Part shown: in pieces, positions 23,871 through 29,723 of the stretch
How positions within the stretch are numbered: the first letter of the stretch is position 1
Layout of the letters: every line of letters starts with the position of its first letter
From: a virus
IMG/VR virus record: IMGVR_UViG_3300032322_001322
Coordinates: 1 to 31,658 of that record
DNA: 31,658 bases
Strand: one strand, 5' to 3'
The notes under the pieces: generated by a model
Told to the model about the DNA's origin: nothing
The model's input: the letters and a program-made list of their open reading frames with translations, nothing else
Database searches by the model: none
Translations under genes and position numbers: made by a program

Positions 23871-24035
23871 ATGAAAAACTTTCAACAATTGATGGAGATG
23901 ATTCGTAAAGTAGGAAACAAATACAAAGTTTTGGATTCCTCTGGTGAGAAAGTTCTAGGAACACATCCAACAAAAGAAAAAGCGGCCAAGCAATTGGCCG
24001 CTATTGAGATTTCGAAAGCAAAAAGGGGAAAATGA
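23871..24035 (+). CDS. Small conserved-type basic phage protein (54 aa)
   Basis: A 54-residue protein (MKNFQQLMEMIRKVGNKYK at the start). It has an amphipathic N-terminal helix followed by NKYKVLDSSGEKVLGTHPTKEKAAKQLAAIEISK. This last block recurs, in my memory, in many phages as a short domain: a two-stranded hairpin, GTHxTKxKAxKQLAAIE, then a basic tail. The frame is supported by an exact late promoter with +1 on the ATG and by this recognisable block. It is the only + strand gene between two - strand genes and ends one base before the stop of the convergent gene. A perfect hairpin inside it serves as the terminator of that neighbour. Confidence 0.8.
   Translation: MKNFQQLMEMIRKVGNKYKVLDSSGEKVLGTHPTKEKAAKQLAAIEISKAKRGK
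23972..24002 (-). terminator. Intrinsic terminator embedded in the convergent coding sequence
   Basis: AGCGGCCAA (23981-23989) and TTGGCCGCT (23994-24002) form a perfect nine-base-pair stem with a four-base loop. Read on the - strand it is followed by TTTTTCTTTT (23980 downward). It lies 35 bases beyond the stop of the - strand gene at 24037, but entirely within the + strand 54-aa gene. Confidence 0.85.
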
Positions 24036-24036
24036 T

Positions 24037-24702
24037 TTAAATAGTCATTCCCATTGCTCTTGCTCTTTCAAGATCCTTATCTCTTCTTTCTTGTGCTAAT
24101 CGTGATCTAGTAGATTGCAAATATCCTGGTTGCTGTTTCTTTCTTTCATTTTCAGCTGCTAATTCTGCCGCAGTTTTAACCCCTTCTCTTTTGAAGACTT
24201 CATCTGCTGCTGTATCAACTGTTTGCTGATCTAGTCTTTCTTGTTCTACTGTTCTATTTGTTACTGGATGTTGGCCAGTATAACCTGGAAGAGTTCGTGT
24301 TGGGCCTTGTCCTGTAGTTGGTTGACTGCTTGTAGAAGAAAAGGATATGGGGCTTTGTTGAAGCATTCTTCCCCCAGTACCTAGACTCAATGAAGGTTTG
24401 GATGGACCGCCATAAAGAGTTGGTTTACCTGATTCGGGATCAATTCCTTGTCTATATCCCATTCTTCCTAAAGTACCAGAAAATGCATCTTCAGTATCTT
24501 CTACCGACCCACCAGGAATCTCTGCTCCCCCCGAAGGTCTTTTATTTTGCCCCATACCCATTAGTCTATCATGAACAGAGCCTTGTGTAGCAAATGCACT
24601 ATTTTGTGTTATTGGACTTCTATTAAAAGAAAATGCCTCATTTAAAACTTTTATTGCTGCTTTTTCTAAAGATTTGTTTCTATTAAATGAGAAATGGAAC
24701 AT
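24037..24702 (-). CDS. Gly/Ser/Pro-rich protein of unknown function with LNEA N-terminal helix
   Basis: A 221-residue low-complexity protein. The N-terminus (FNRNKSLEKAAIKVLNEAFSF) is an amphipathic helix ending in LNE-A, another capsid-targeting-like pattern. Residues about 45-160 are rich in Gly, Ser, Pro, Thr and Gln (GGAEIPGGSVEDTEDAFSG, SFSSTSSQPTTGQGPT) and probably disordered. The C-terminal 60 residues are a charged helix (FKREGVKTAAELAAENERKKQ, RLAQERRDKDLERARAMGM). No catalytic motif or membrane segment is seen. Upstream, a TATAAT (24720-24715) lies 12 bases from the ATG, overlapping the divergent late promoter, without a clear -35. It ends in a strong terminator. A virion component is likely but unproved. 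Confidence 0.75.
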   Translation of the reverse strand: MFHFSFNRNKSLEKAAIKVLNEAFSFNRSPITQNSAFATQGSVHDRLMGMGQNKRPSGGAEIPGGSVEDTEDAFSGTLGRMGYRQGIDPESGKPTLYGGPSKPSLSLGTGGRMLQQSPISFSSTSSQPTTGQGPTRTLPGYTGQHPVTNRTVEQERLDQQTVDTAADEVFKREGVKTAAELAAENERKKQQPGYLQSTRSRLAQERRDKDLERARAMGMTI

Positions 24703-24716
24703 ATTTTATGTATGAT

Positions 24717-24724
24717 TATAAATA
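24717..24724 (+). promoter_or_regulatory. T4-type late promoter (TATAAATA), near-leaderless geometry
   Basis: An exact TATAAATA is followed by six bases (CTCTGA) and the ATG at 24731. The T4-type +1 is the A directly before the start codon, giving a one-base leader and no Shine-Dalgarno. Confidence 0.75.
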
Positions 24725-24730
24725 CTCTGA

Positions 24731-25444
24731 ATGAGTATATTAAATTTAACCATATTGAACAGAATGAAATTTCTAGAAGAAAAAATTTCATTACTTGAAA
24801 ATGAGAATTTAAATTTGAAAATGCTTGTAGAAGCAGTTACTACAGCTACAGTCGCATTACCTACTTCTACGGTTAAAGCCGCAAAAGAATATAGAGAACC
24901 TAATTTAAATCAATCATCAAGAGGACAAATTACTTATAGAGCAGCAGCATCTTCATCTGCTGGTGGTTTAAATCCTGATACTAGTCTTGGTCAACCCCCC
25001 CAACCCCCCCAACTACCAACTGGGCCTGATTACAATGGAGATGGTGTCGTTGATGGCGCAGATCTTGGCATTTATAACGCACTTTATGGCCAACCAGGAT
25101 TTGATGGTGCAGCTTTAGGTGGATTGCTTGCTGGTTGGTCTGATCAAGCACAACCCCCTCAACCTCCCCAATTACCAACTGGACCTGATTACAACGGAGA
25201 TGGTGTAGTTGACGGGGCTGATCTTGGTATTTTTAATTCTTATTATGGTCAACCAGGATTTGATGGTGCAGCTTTAGGTGCATTACTTACAGCAATGGGA
25301 CAGCCAAGTAGTGGTGGTGGAGGTCAAACCCCAGAACCCCCCTCAACAACATTCTCAGAATTTGCCAGATCTTTAAGAGGAACTTCAACTAAAGATATTG
25401 CTTCTCTATCAGGTTCAAGATATGTTCCCACATATATAAATTAA
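24731..25444 (+). CDS. Virion-type protein with coiled-coil N-terminus and two dockerin-like repeats
   Basis: A 237-residue protein. Residues 1-36 form a short coiled coil (ILNRMKFLEEKISLLENEN, then LKMLVEAV) like that of the next gene. After a Ser/Ala-rich linker there are two 53-residue repeats. Each has a proline stretch (QPPQPPQLPTGP) and a dockerin type I-like calcium loop, DYNGDGVVDGADLG, with the D-x-N-x-D-G spacing and the closing D at position 12. Each ends in YGQPGFDGAALG. The tail is Ser/Gly/Pro-rich. Dockerin F-hands bind calcium and usually dock with cohesins; here they probably stabilise a virion surface or internal protein, since no cohesin is seen. The start is fixed by TATAAATA six bases upstream. 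It is probably late expressed. Confidence 0.8.
   Translation: MSILNLTILNRMKFLEEKISLLENENLNLKMLVEAVTTATVALPTSTVKAAKEYREPNLNQSSRGQITYRAAASSSAGGLNPDTSLGQPPQPPQLPTGPDYNGDGVVDGADLGIYNALYGQPGFDGAALGGLLAGWSDQAQPPQPPQLPTGPDYNGDGVVDGADLGIFNSYYGQPGFDGAALGALLTAMGQPSSGGGGQTPEPPSTTFSEFARSLRGTSTKDIASLSGSRYVPTYIN
24992..25309 (+). repeat. Two-copy 159-base direct repeat encoding dockerin-like units
   Basis: Unit 1 (about 24992-25150) and unit 2 (about 25151-25309) align with an offset of 159 bases, conserving the proline linker, the calcium-loop codons and GQPGFDGAALG. Most differences are at third positions, so the protein repeat is under selection. Unit 1 opens with two C7 tracts, which unit 2 has lost. 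Confidence 0.88.
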
Positions 25445-25456
25445 AGGAAACCATAT

Positions 25457-26077
25457 ATGTCTTCAATTTCAGCAGCACTACAATACAAATTACACAAAAT
25501 GCAACAACAAATGGAAGCTCTTACTGAAGAGAACTATAGACTTCGTTCCATGTTAAATGAAGTTTCACAATCACCCGCTCAATTATTCACTCACGGCGCA
25601 CCTCCTTCGCAACCATATTCTGGTGCAGTGCATGGAGCATTGATGGCCGGAAATGTGCCTGATGCAAATGCCTATGTTGGTCAATACGGAGGACCATCCG
25701 TTGCTTCAACGGGAGTCGGTCCACAAACAGGTATATCAACCACAATGAGTGCTGGTCGCCCAGGTGCAATGGCAAAGCCAACCATGCCATTGGGATCAAG
25801 AGGAATGGGTTCTGTTGCTCAAGGAGCACCCGCAACAACAAATATGACTCCAGCCGCTAGATCACTTGCAGTTCAAGCTTCAGGTGCAATGAACACGGGT
25901 GGTCCAGTCACTCCACCAACTGGTGGATTTGATGGTGGATATCACGGCTATCTATTAGCAACAGATCCAAGAGCAGCAGCAGCATATGTGGCGCAATTCC
26001 AAGTACCATCAGTAACTGGTATGCGTACTGGTGCTCCAATGCAATCAGCAATCTCTACCACTCAGAGAAGAAGATAA
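25457..26077 (+). CDS. Low-complexity virion-type protein, coiled-coil N-terminus, internal duplication
   Basis: A 206-residue protein whose N-terminus (LQYKLHKMQQQMEALTEEN, then YRLRSMLNEV) parallels the N-terminal coiled coil of the preceding gene, suggesting a paralogous assembly module. The rest is rich in Gly, Ala, Pro, Met and Ser. Two segments look like a diverged duplication: about residues 54-96 (AVHGALMAGNVPDANAYVG, GGPSVAS, GISTT) and about 158-203 (GYHGYLLATDPRAAAAYVA, FQVPSVT, AISTT). Start: AAAGGAAACC lies seven bases before the ATG at 25457. A TATAAATT at 25435-25442 is a weak late-promoter candidate. The gene ends 21 bases before a strong bidirectional terminator. Function is unknown; it is probably a structural protein. 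Confidence 0.78.
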   Translation: MSSISAALQYKLHKMQQQMEALTEENYRLRSMLNEVSQSPAQLFTHGAPPSQPYSGAVHGALMAGNVPDANAYVGQYGGPSVASTGVGPQTGISTTMSAGRPGAMAKPTMPLGSRGMGSVAQGAPATTNMTPAARSLAVQASGAMNTGGPVTPPTGGFDGGYHGYLLATDPRAAAAYVAQFQVPSVTGMRTGAPMQSAISTTQRRR

Positions 26078-26098
26078 TAAATAACCACGAACTTACGC

Positions 26099-26125
26099 AA
26101 AAAGCCCCAGCAATGGGGCTTTTTT
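26099..26125. terminator. Bidirectional intrinsic terminator between convergent genes
   Basis: AAAAAGCCCC at 26099-26108, a six-base loop, and GGGGCTTTTTT at 26115-26125 form a stem with A and T runs on both sides. It serves the + strand gene ending at 26077 and the - strand gene ending at 26127. Confidence 0.92.
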
Positions 26126-26126
26126 G

Positions 26127-28280
26127 TTATACGGAGATCAGATCGATGAACCGATTCAGAAGAACGCGGGAAGTCATCTTGCGATCATTCATCTTGAGGA
26201 ATGCGGTCTTGAGAGCCGTGAAGTTACCCTTCTTGGACTCAAGAATCTGATCGTCGTTGTCGTTGATATCGATCTCAGTATTGGCCTTCACGACAAACAA
26301 CTCATCAAACCCATTCTTGTTCGTGGCGCAGAAGAAGCCTTCAGCGTCGTACAGCTTCTGCATGGCTTCCTTCTGCTGCACTGTCTCGTTGCCAATGAAC
26401 ACATTGTGGTTGGCATTCTCTGCCTTGCGAATGGTGTCCAGGTGGAACCGAATGGTGTTGCATCCAGTACGAGCCTTGAGCACACGGCTCAGGACCGAAG
26501 TGATCTCGTAAGTGTAGGCATCGTAGTTGAATGATTGACCCGTCTTGTTGTCATACAGAACATAATTCTTTCGATTCTCGTAGCAATCACTCTCATACGA
26601 CACGCTATCCCCTTCACCATCGGTCATGAACACGGTGTTGACAATCTGAAGATTGTACTTCTTTCGGAATTCAGGGACCATGTCAAGAGCACACACAAGA
26701 GCCTGATTCAGAGGAGTCGAAGACATATGGAACTCACGCGGACAGGATGGCATGTAGCCCATCATTCCATACTTCTTGATCTTGTGTCCGCTGTGGCACA
26801 ACGAAACCCAAGTCATAACCTTCATGGCATGATCAAATTCGATGTTTGACATGCGGGAAGAAAGAATGTTCAACATGCAGAAGTCGCCAAGTTCAAAAGA
26901 AAATTCATCGCTCTTTTGGAATTGCTTTTCCCAACCACGATCATTGAACATGCAATTCGTGAAGGTATAGACTTCAAACGGAATTTTGGCCTTGCGGCAG
27001 AAGATGGCAATCTGGAACAACTGAAGAATGACATCGTGGGCAATGTGACTCATCGACCCACTCCAGTCGATGTAGATGATAAAGCCGTGATTCTTGCCAC
27101 TCTTGGTAATCAGACGAGACAGGAAGATATCATCGTTAATCTTGTACTGATGAAGCTTATCCATGTTCAACTTGCCAGTCTTGGCAATACGAGACTTACG
27201 AGCCTCATCAGCAGCCTTCTTGCGATTGAACTGGTTGATCATGGTAGTGACGGAACGAAGGCTATCTGCCTTGATGCGATTGACAATATCAATCAAACGA
27301 GTGTTCACATCAACAAAACGATCAATGCTGCTACCACAGTTGAACTGCAAAACCTTGTCATCAATACGGTTATACAAAGTCTTGTGATCAACAATGATCT
27401 TGTTCAGATCCGGCTTGGGAATGGTGGTGATGATCGTACCACCACGATCAGAGGTCTTTTCCTCAAGGTTGCGCTTGAGTGCCTTGATCGTTTCTCCTGC
27501 CTTGATCGGAGAACTATTGTGCTCAGGACTACCTGAGCCAACACTCTCAGCTTCCTCTTGGCCTTCCTTTCCGCCCTGATCGCCCTGGGACTCGCTCATC
27601 TCCACTTGGATTTGGTTGTTTCCCTCCTGATCATCGCCATCACCATCAAAGTTGATATTGATGGGAGCCTTCTCTTCATTCTGCTCAGACTTCTCAATCT
27701 CCTTGTGCATGAATTCGTAGATATCCTTGCTGAGAATGGTAACATCCTCATGAGTCACAGCAGACTCACAGCGATCAACGAAAACCATCTCTTCCGCAGA
27801 GAACTCAATGTCATTGTGAAGAATGGGACCGATCTTGAAGTGAAGATTCAGACGGTCGATGAACGGAAGATCGTTCATGTTCCTGTTCTTGATCTCAAAG
27901 AGATCCATATCGTAGATCTCCCGGTAGCCGTGATAAAAGTCACGACGCAGACCTGGGTAATCGTTCTTGATCATACGCTCAATACGAGCATCCTCGACTG
28001 TGTTCCAAACCATCAGAGCAAGATCAAAGTTGCTACCGATGGCAAGAACATACTCCTTGAAGGTATCAGGATTCATTCCTGGGGTATGGAGAGCATGGCC
28101 GACCTCATGGCCGATGAGCATGTCGAACAGGCTGCTCGTCATGGACTTCCACACGGGAAGCGTCAGGACTCGGCGGTGCAGATCGAACGAGGCAGTCTTG
28201 GCCTTGGCATCATGGCGAACGATGATGTTTTCAGTGGCAAGAACCTTGGCAAGAACATTCTTTGAAGTGGTGTTGATCAT
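26127..28280 (-). CDS. VWA-domain protein with HEXXH metallopeptidase motif, CobT-like
   Basis: A 717-residue protein with two recognisable parts. Near the N-terminus, LIGHEVGHALHTPGM (HEVGH at 58-62) plus WNTVEDARIE about 30 residues later form a gluzincin-like zinc site. A central acidic, Gln/Gly-rich linker (about 195-260) precedes a von Willebrand A domain near the C-terminus: IYIDWSGSMS carries the DxSxS metal-binding motif (about 404-408), and VFMTDGEGD (about 549-557) the second metal-contact aspartate. This combination resembles CobT of aerobic cobaltochelatase and related MoxR-associated VWA proteins. A MoxR/CobS-like ATPase is encoded upstream at 29724-30641, its expected partner. 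The start at 28280 follows TATACT by six bases and has no Shine-Dalgarno; an upstream TTG at 28313 is less likely. Confidence 0.85.
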   Translation of the reverse strand: MINTTSKNVLAKVLATENIIVRHDAKAKTASFDLHRRVLTLPVWKSMTSSLFDMLIGHEVGHALHTPGMNPDTFKEYVLAIGSNFDLALMVWNTVEDARIERMIKNDYPGLRRDFYHGYREIYDMDLFEIKNRNMNDLPFIDRLNLHFKIGPILHNDIEFSAEEMVFVDRCESAVTHEDVTILSKDIYEFMHKEIEKSEQNEEKAPININFDGDGDDQEGNNQIQVEMSESQGDQGGKEGQEEAESVGSGSPEHNSSPIKAGETIKALKRNLEEKTSDRGGTIITTIPKPDLNKIIVDHKTLYNRIDDKVLQFNCGSSIDRFVDVNTRLIDIVNRIKADSLRSVTTMINQFNRKKAADEARKSRIAKTGKLNMDKLHQYKINDDIFLSRLITKSGKNHGFIIYIDWSGSMSHIAHDVILQLFQIAIFCRKAKIPFEVYTFTNCMFNDRGWEKQFQKSDEFSFELGDFCMLNILSSRMSNIEFDHAMKVMTWVSLCHSGHKIKKYGMMGYMPSCPREFHMSSTPLNQALVCALDMVPEFRKKYNLQIVNTVFMTDGEGDSVSYESDCYENRKNYVLYDNKTGQSFNYDAYTYEITSVLSRVLKARTGCNTIRFHLDTIRKAENANHNVFIGNETVQQKEAMQKLYDAEGFFCATNKNGFDELFVVKANTEIDINDNDDQILESKKGNFTALKTAFLKMNDRKMTSRVLLNRFIDLISV

Positions 28281-28286
28281 GCCCCA

Positions 28287-28313
28287 AGTATACCACAAGG
28301 TTGGTGGTATCAA
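28287..28313 (-). promoter_or_regulatory. Sigma70-like promoter, leaderless geometry, for the VWA gene
   Basis: On the - strand, TTGATA (28313-28308) and TATACT (28292-28287) are separated by 15 bases. Six bases separate the -10 from the ATG at 28280, placing the canonical +1 on the start codon as at the polymerase gene. The 15-base spacer is short, so strength is uncertain. Confidence 0.5.
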
Positions 28314-28336
28314 GGGGTAAAGTGCAGATTTCCATT

Positions 28337-28360
28337 AAAAAACCCCCTTGCGGGGGTTTC
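28337..28360. terminator. Intrinsic terminator, T runs on both strands
   Basis: CCCCC, a short loop and GGGGG, flanked by AAAAAA and by TTTCTTTTTT, form a terminator just after the stop of the - strand gene at 28365. It separates that cassette from the VWA gene. Confidence 0.9.
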
Positions 28361-28364
28361 TTTT

Positions 28365-28673
28365 TTATTTGTCGAAGGCTTGTTGGACTTCATATTCTGT
28401 ATATTTTGGGTCCATTTTCATGAAATTGACTAGATGTCGTAAATCTTCTTGTTGTGCGTTATCTTGCGTAAAATTACTTAATGCTGTTTTTATTTCAGCA
28501 TGTTTCGGTCCATGAACCCAATGCTTTGGATTCCCTAAAGCGAGTTTAGCTGCAAGATGAATATCTTCTCTTTTAAGGCTTTTGCGAACTGAAGTTGGTT
28601 CTTTGATATTCGCTTTGGCTTCATTCAATTGAATGTAAGTCTTTGAGAGTTGTTTTATCCAATTATTGTTCAC
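28365..28673 (-). CDS. Small helical protein of unknown function (102 aa)
   Basis: A 102-residue helical protein beginning at a GTG (28673) that overlaps the previous stop as GTGA. The N-terminus (WIKQLSKTYIQLNEAKANI) is an amphipathic helix with LNE-A, again like a capsid-targeting sequence. The body has KREDIHLAAKLALGNPKHW and a C-terminal charged helix (LVNFMKMDPKYTEYEVQQAF), suggesting a small globular fold. It is the second gene of a late-promoter cassette at 29407-28365 and is followed directly by a terminator. No family is recognised. Confidence 0.78.
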   Translation of the reverse strand: MNNNWIKQLSKTYIQLNEAKANIKEPTSVRKSLKREDIHLAAKLALGNPKHWVHGPKHAEIKTALSNFTQDNAQQEDLRHLVNFMKMDPKYTEYEVQQAFDK

Positions 28674-29407
28674 TGTAATCCCTGTCTCCTAAAGAAATCT
28701 GATTTTTGTGCTGCATCTGTTTGCATATCAATTGCATCTTGATCTGCTTCGTGCTGTTCAAGTGCTTTTTGTGCCGACATTTGAGAATCATGTTTTCTGT
28801 TTAGAGCATCGACAAACATTCCATGTATTTGTTCTCTTGCCTCATCTGATAACCCTTTAGGAAGATGATCTTCTAAATGTGCTCCTGCATCTACTGGAGC
28901 AAATCGTTTTCCTTTAGAACTGCTTAAGGGGTGTGTTATTTCTCTAGGAGCTTGTCCGCTGTGAAATGCATTTGGATTTTGTTCAAATCCATGAAATTCT
29001 CCCTCAATTCCCGGCATATCGTCTTTTCCATAAACCAATTCATGATATGCTGAATCAGCAATTTCGTCAAGGTCAACATTTGGTTTTGAGTGTGATGCCT
29101 TAATAGCGGCAATTTCATCCTTACTTTTTCCTGCTCGTTGAGCCGCTAGAAATGCTAAAGTTCCTTTAGCTGTTAGTCTTGGAGAGGTCAAATCTTCTAC
29201 TTCTCTTTTTACTGCATCTTCAACACTTTGTCTTCTACGATCTTCTGCATCAAATGCATCCTGATAGACATGACCACCGCCATTCATTTCAACAATAGAC
29301 TTTGGCTTCTGCCAAGAGTTCTTTCTAATAGAATTTTGAAAACCAATCATGTCCTGATTGTTTTGTTGCATGTTCTGAATGTATGAAAAGAATAGTTTGC
29401 GATCCAT
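28670..29407 (-). CDS. Charged protein of unknown function (245 aa)
   Basis: A 245-residue hydrophilic protein, first gene of a two-gene late cassette. The start at 29407 is chosen because GGAGAAAAAAAC precedes it and a TATAAATA lies 17 bases upstream; codons further upstream in frame run through the promoter and a terminator. It has helical N-terminal (FFSYIQNMQQNNQDMIGFQN) and central regions (EDRRRQSVEDAVKREVEDL, LTAKGTLAFLAAQRAGKSKDE), a Gly/His-containing middle (EGEFHGFEQNPNAFHSG), and a C-terminal Gln/Ala/Asp helix. There is no catalytic or membrane feature. The late promoter argues for a virion or assembly role. Confidence 0.77.
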   Translation of the reverse strand: MDRKLFFSYIQNMQQNNQDMIGFQNSIRKNSWQKPKSIVEMNGGGHVYQDAFDAEDRRRQSVEDAVKREVEDLTSPRLTAKGTLAFLAAQRAGKSKDEIAAIKASHSKPNVDLDEIADSAYHELVYGKDDMPGIEGEFHGFEQNPNAFHSGQAPREITHPLSSSKGKRFAPVDAGAHLEDHLPKGLSDEAREQIHGMFVDALNRKHDSQMSAQKALEQHEADQDAIDMQTDAAQKSDFFRRQGLQ

Positions 29408-29424
29408 GTTTTTTTCTCCATTTA

Positions 29425-29432
29425 TATTTATA
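29425..29432 (-). promoter_or_regulatory. T4-type late promoter (TATAAATA)
   Basis: An exact TATAAATA reads on the - strand. With T4 late geometry, +1 is position 29419, the first G of the GGAG Shine-Dalgarno for the gene at 29407, leaving a 12-base leader. It sits immediately downstream of the terminator at 29433-29459. Confidence 0.75.
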
Positions 29433-29459
29433 AAAGAAAAACCCTCCCCGAAGGGAGGG
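29433..29459 (-). terminator. Intrinsic terminator with UUCG tetraloop
   Basis: CCCTCCC and GGGAGGG form a seven-base-pair stem; on the - strand the loop is TTCG, an unusually stable tetraloop, and TTTTTCTTTT follows. It ends the ATPase/77-aa operon. Confidence 0.92.
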
Positions 29460-29485
29460 CTGTCTGTCACTTGCAGCGACCAGAA

Positions 29486-29719
29486 TCAGGCATTCGCGGT
29501 CTGATTCATGCTAGCAAGATATGTGGCGAGTTCAGGAACGGAATAGACTCCTCGGCTAACGATACGGTTAGTATCATTAACAATCCATCCCGGAGCAGAC
29601 TTCATACCATGCTTGATGGCCACGGACTTGAGGTAAGCCCGACCGAAATTGACCTCAGCATGATTGGTATGTCCTTCTTCTACGAGCCACTGACAAAACT
29701 TAGATTGAATATCCTTCAT
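29486..29719 (-). CDS. Small protein of unknown function downstream of the AAA+ ATPase (77 aa)
   Basis: A 77-residue soluble protein starting at the ATG at 29719 with AAAAGGAGTAATGTA upstream. In-frame codons further upstream run through the ATPase gene. It looks like a small alpha/beta fold: FCQWLVEEGHTNHAEVNF, GRAYLKSVAIKHGMKSAPGW, VNDTNRIVSRGVYSV, then a PELATYLASM helix. I recall no family. It begins four bases after the ATPase stop, so the two are cotranscribed and probably cotranslated. An adaptor or cofactor of the ATPase is a reasonable guess from linkage only. Confidence 0.8.
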   Translation of the reverse strand: MKDIQSKFCQWLVEEGHTNHAEVNFGRAYLKSVAIKHGMKSAPGWIVNDTNRIVSRGVYSVPELATYLASMNQTANA

Positions 29720-29723
29720 TACA

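Noticed and set aside
25435-25442. TATAAATT as a further late promoter for the gene at 25457
   Set aside because: One mismatch at the last base, and +1 would fall inside the Shine-Dalgarno rather than at GGAG or AUG, unlike the other promoters; the gene may simply be read from 24731.
27558-28265. Long + strand open frame (235 codons) and several others (26124-26534, 26535-26849, 26916-27536) antisense to the VWA gene
   Set aside because: They mirror the codon structure of the - strand gene, have no ribosome sites, and encode Ile/Val/Leu/His-biased sequences without domains; the - strand frame carries clear HEXXH and VWA motifs.
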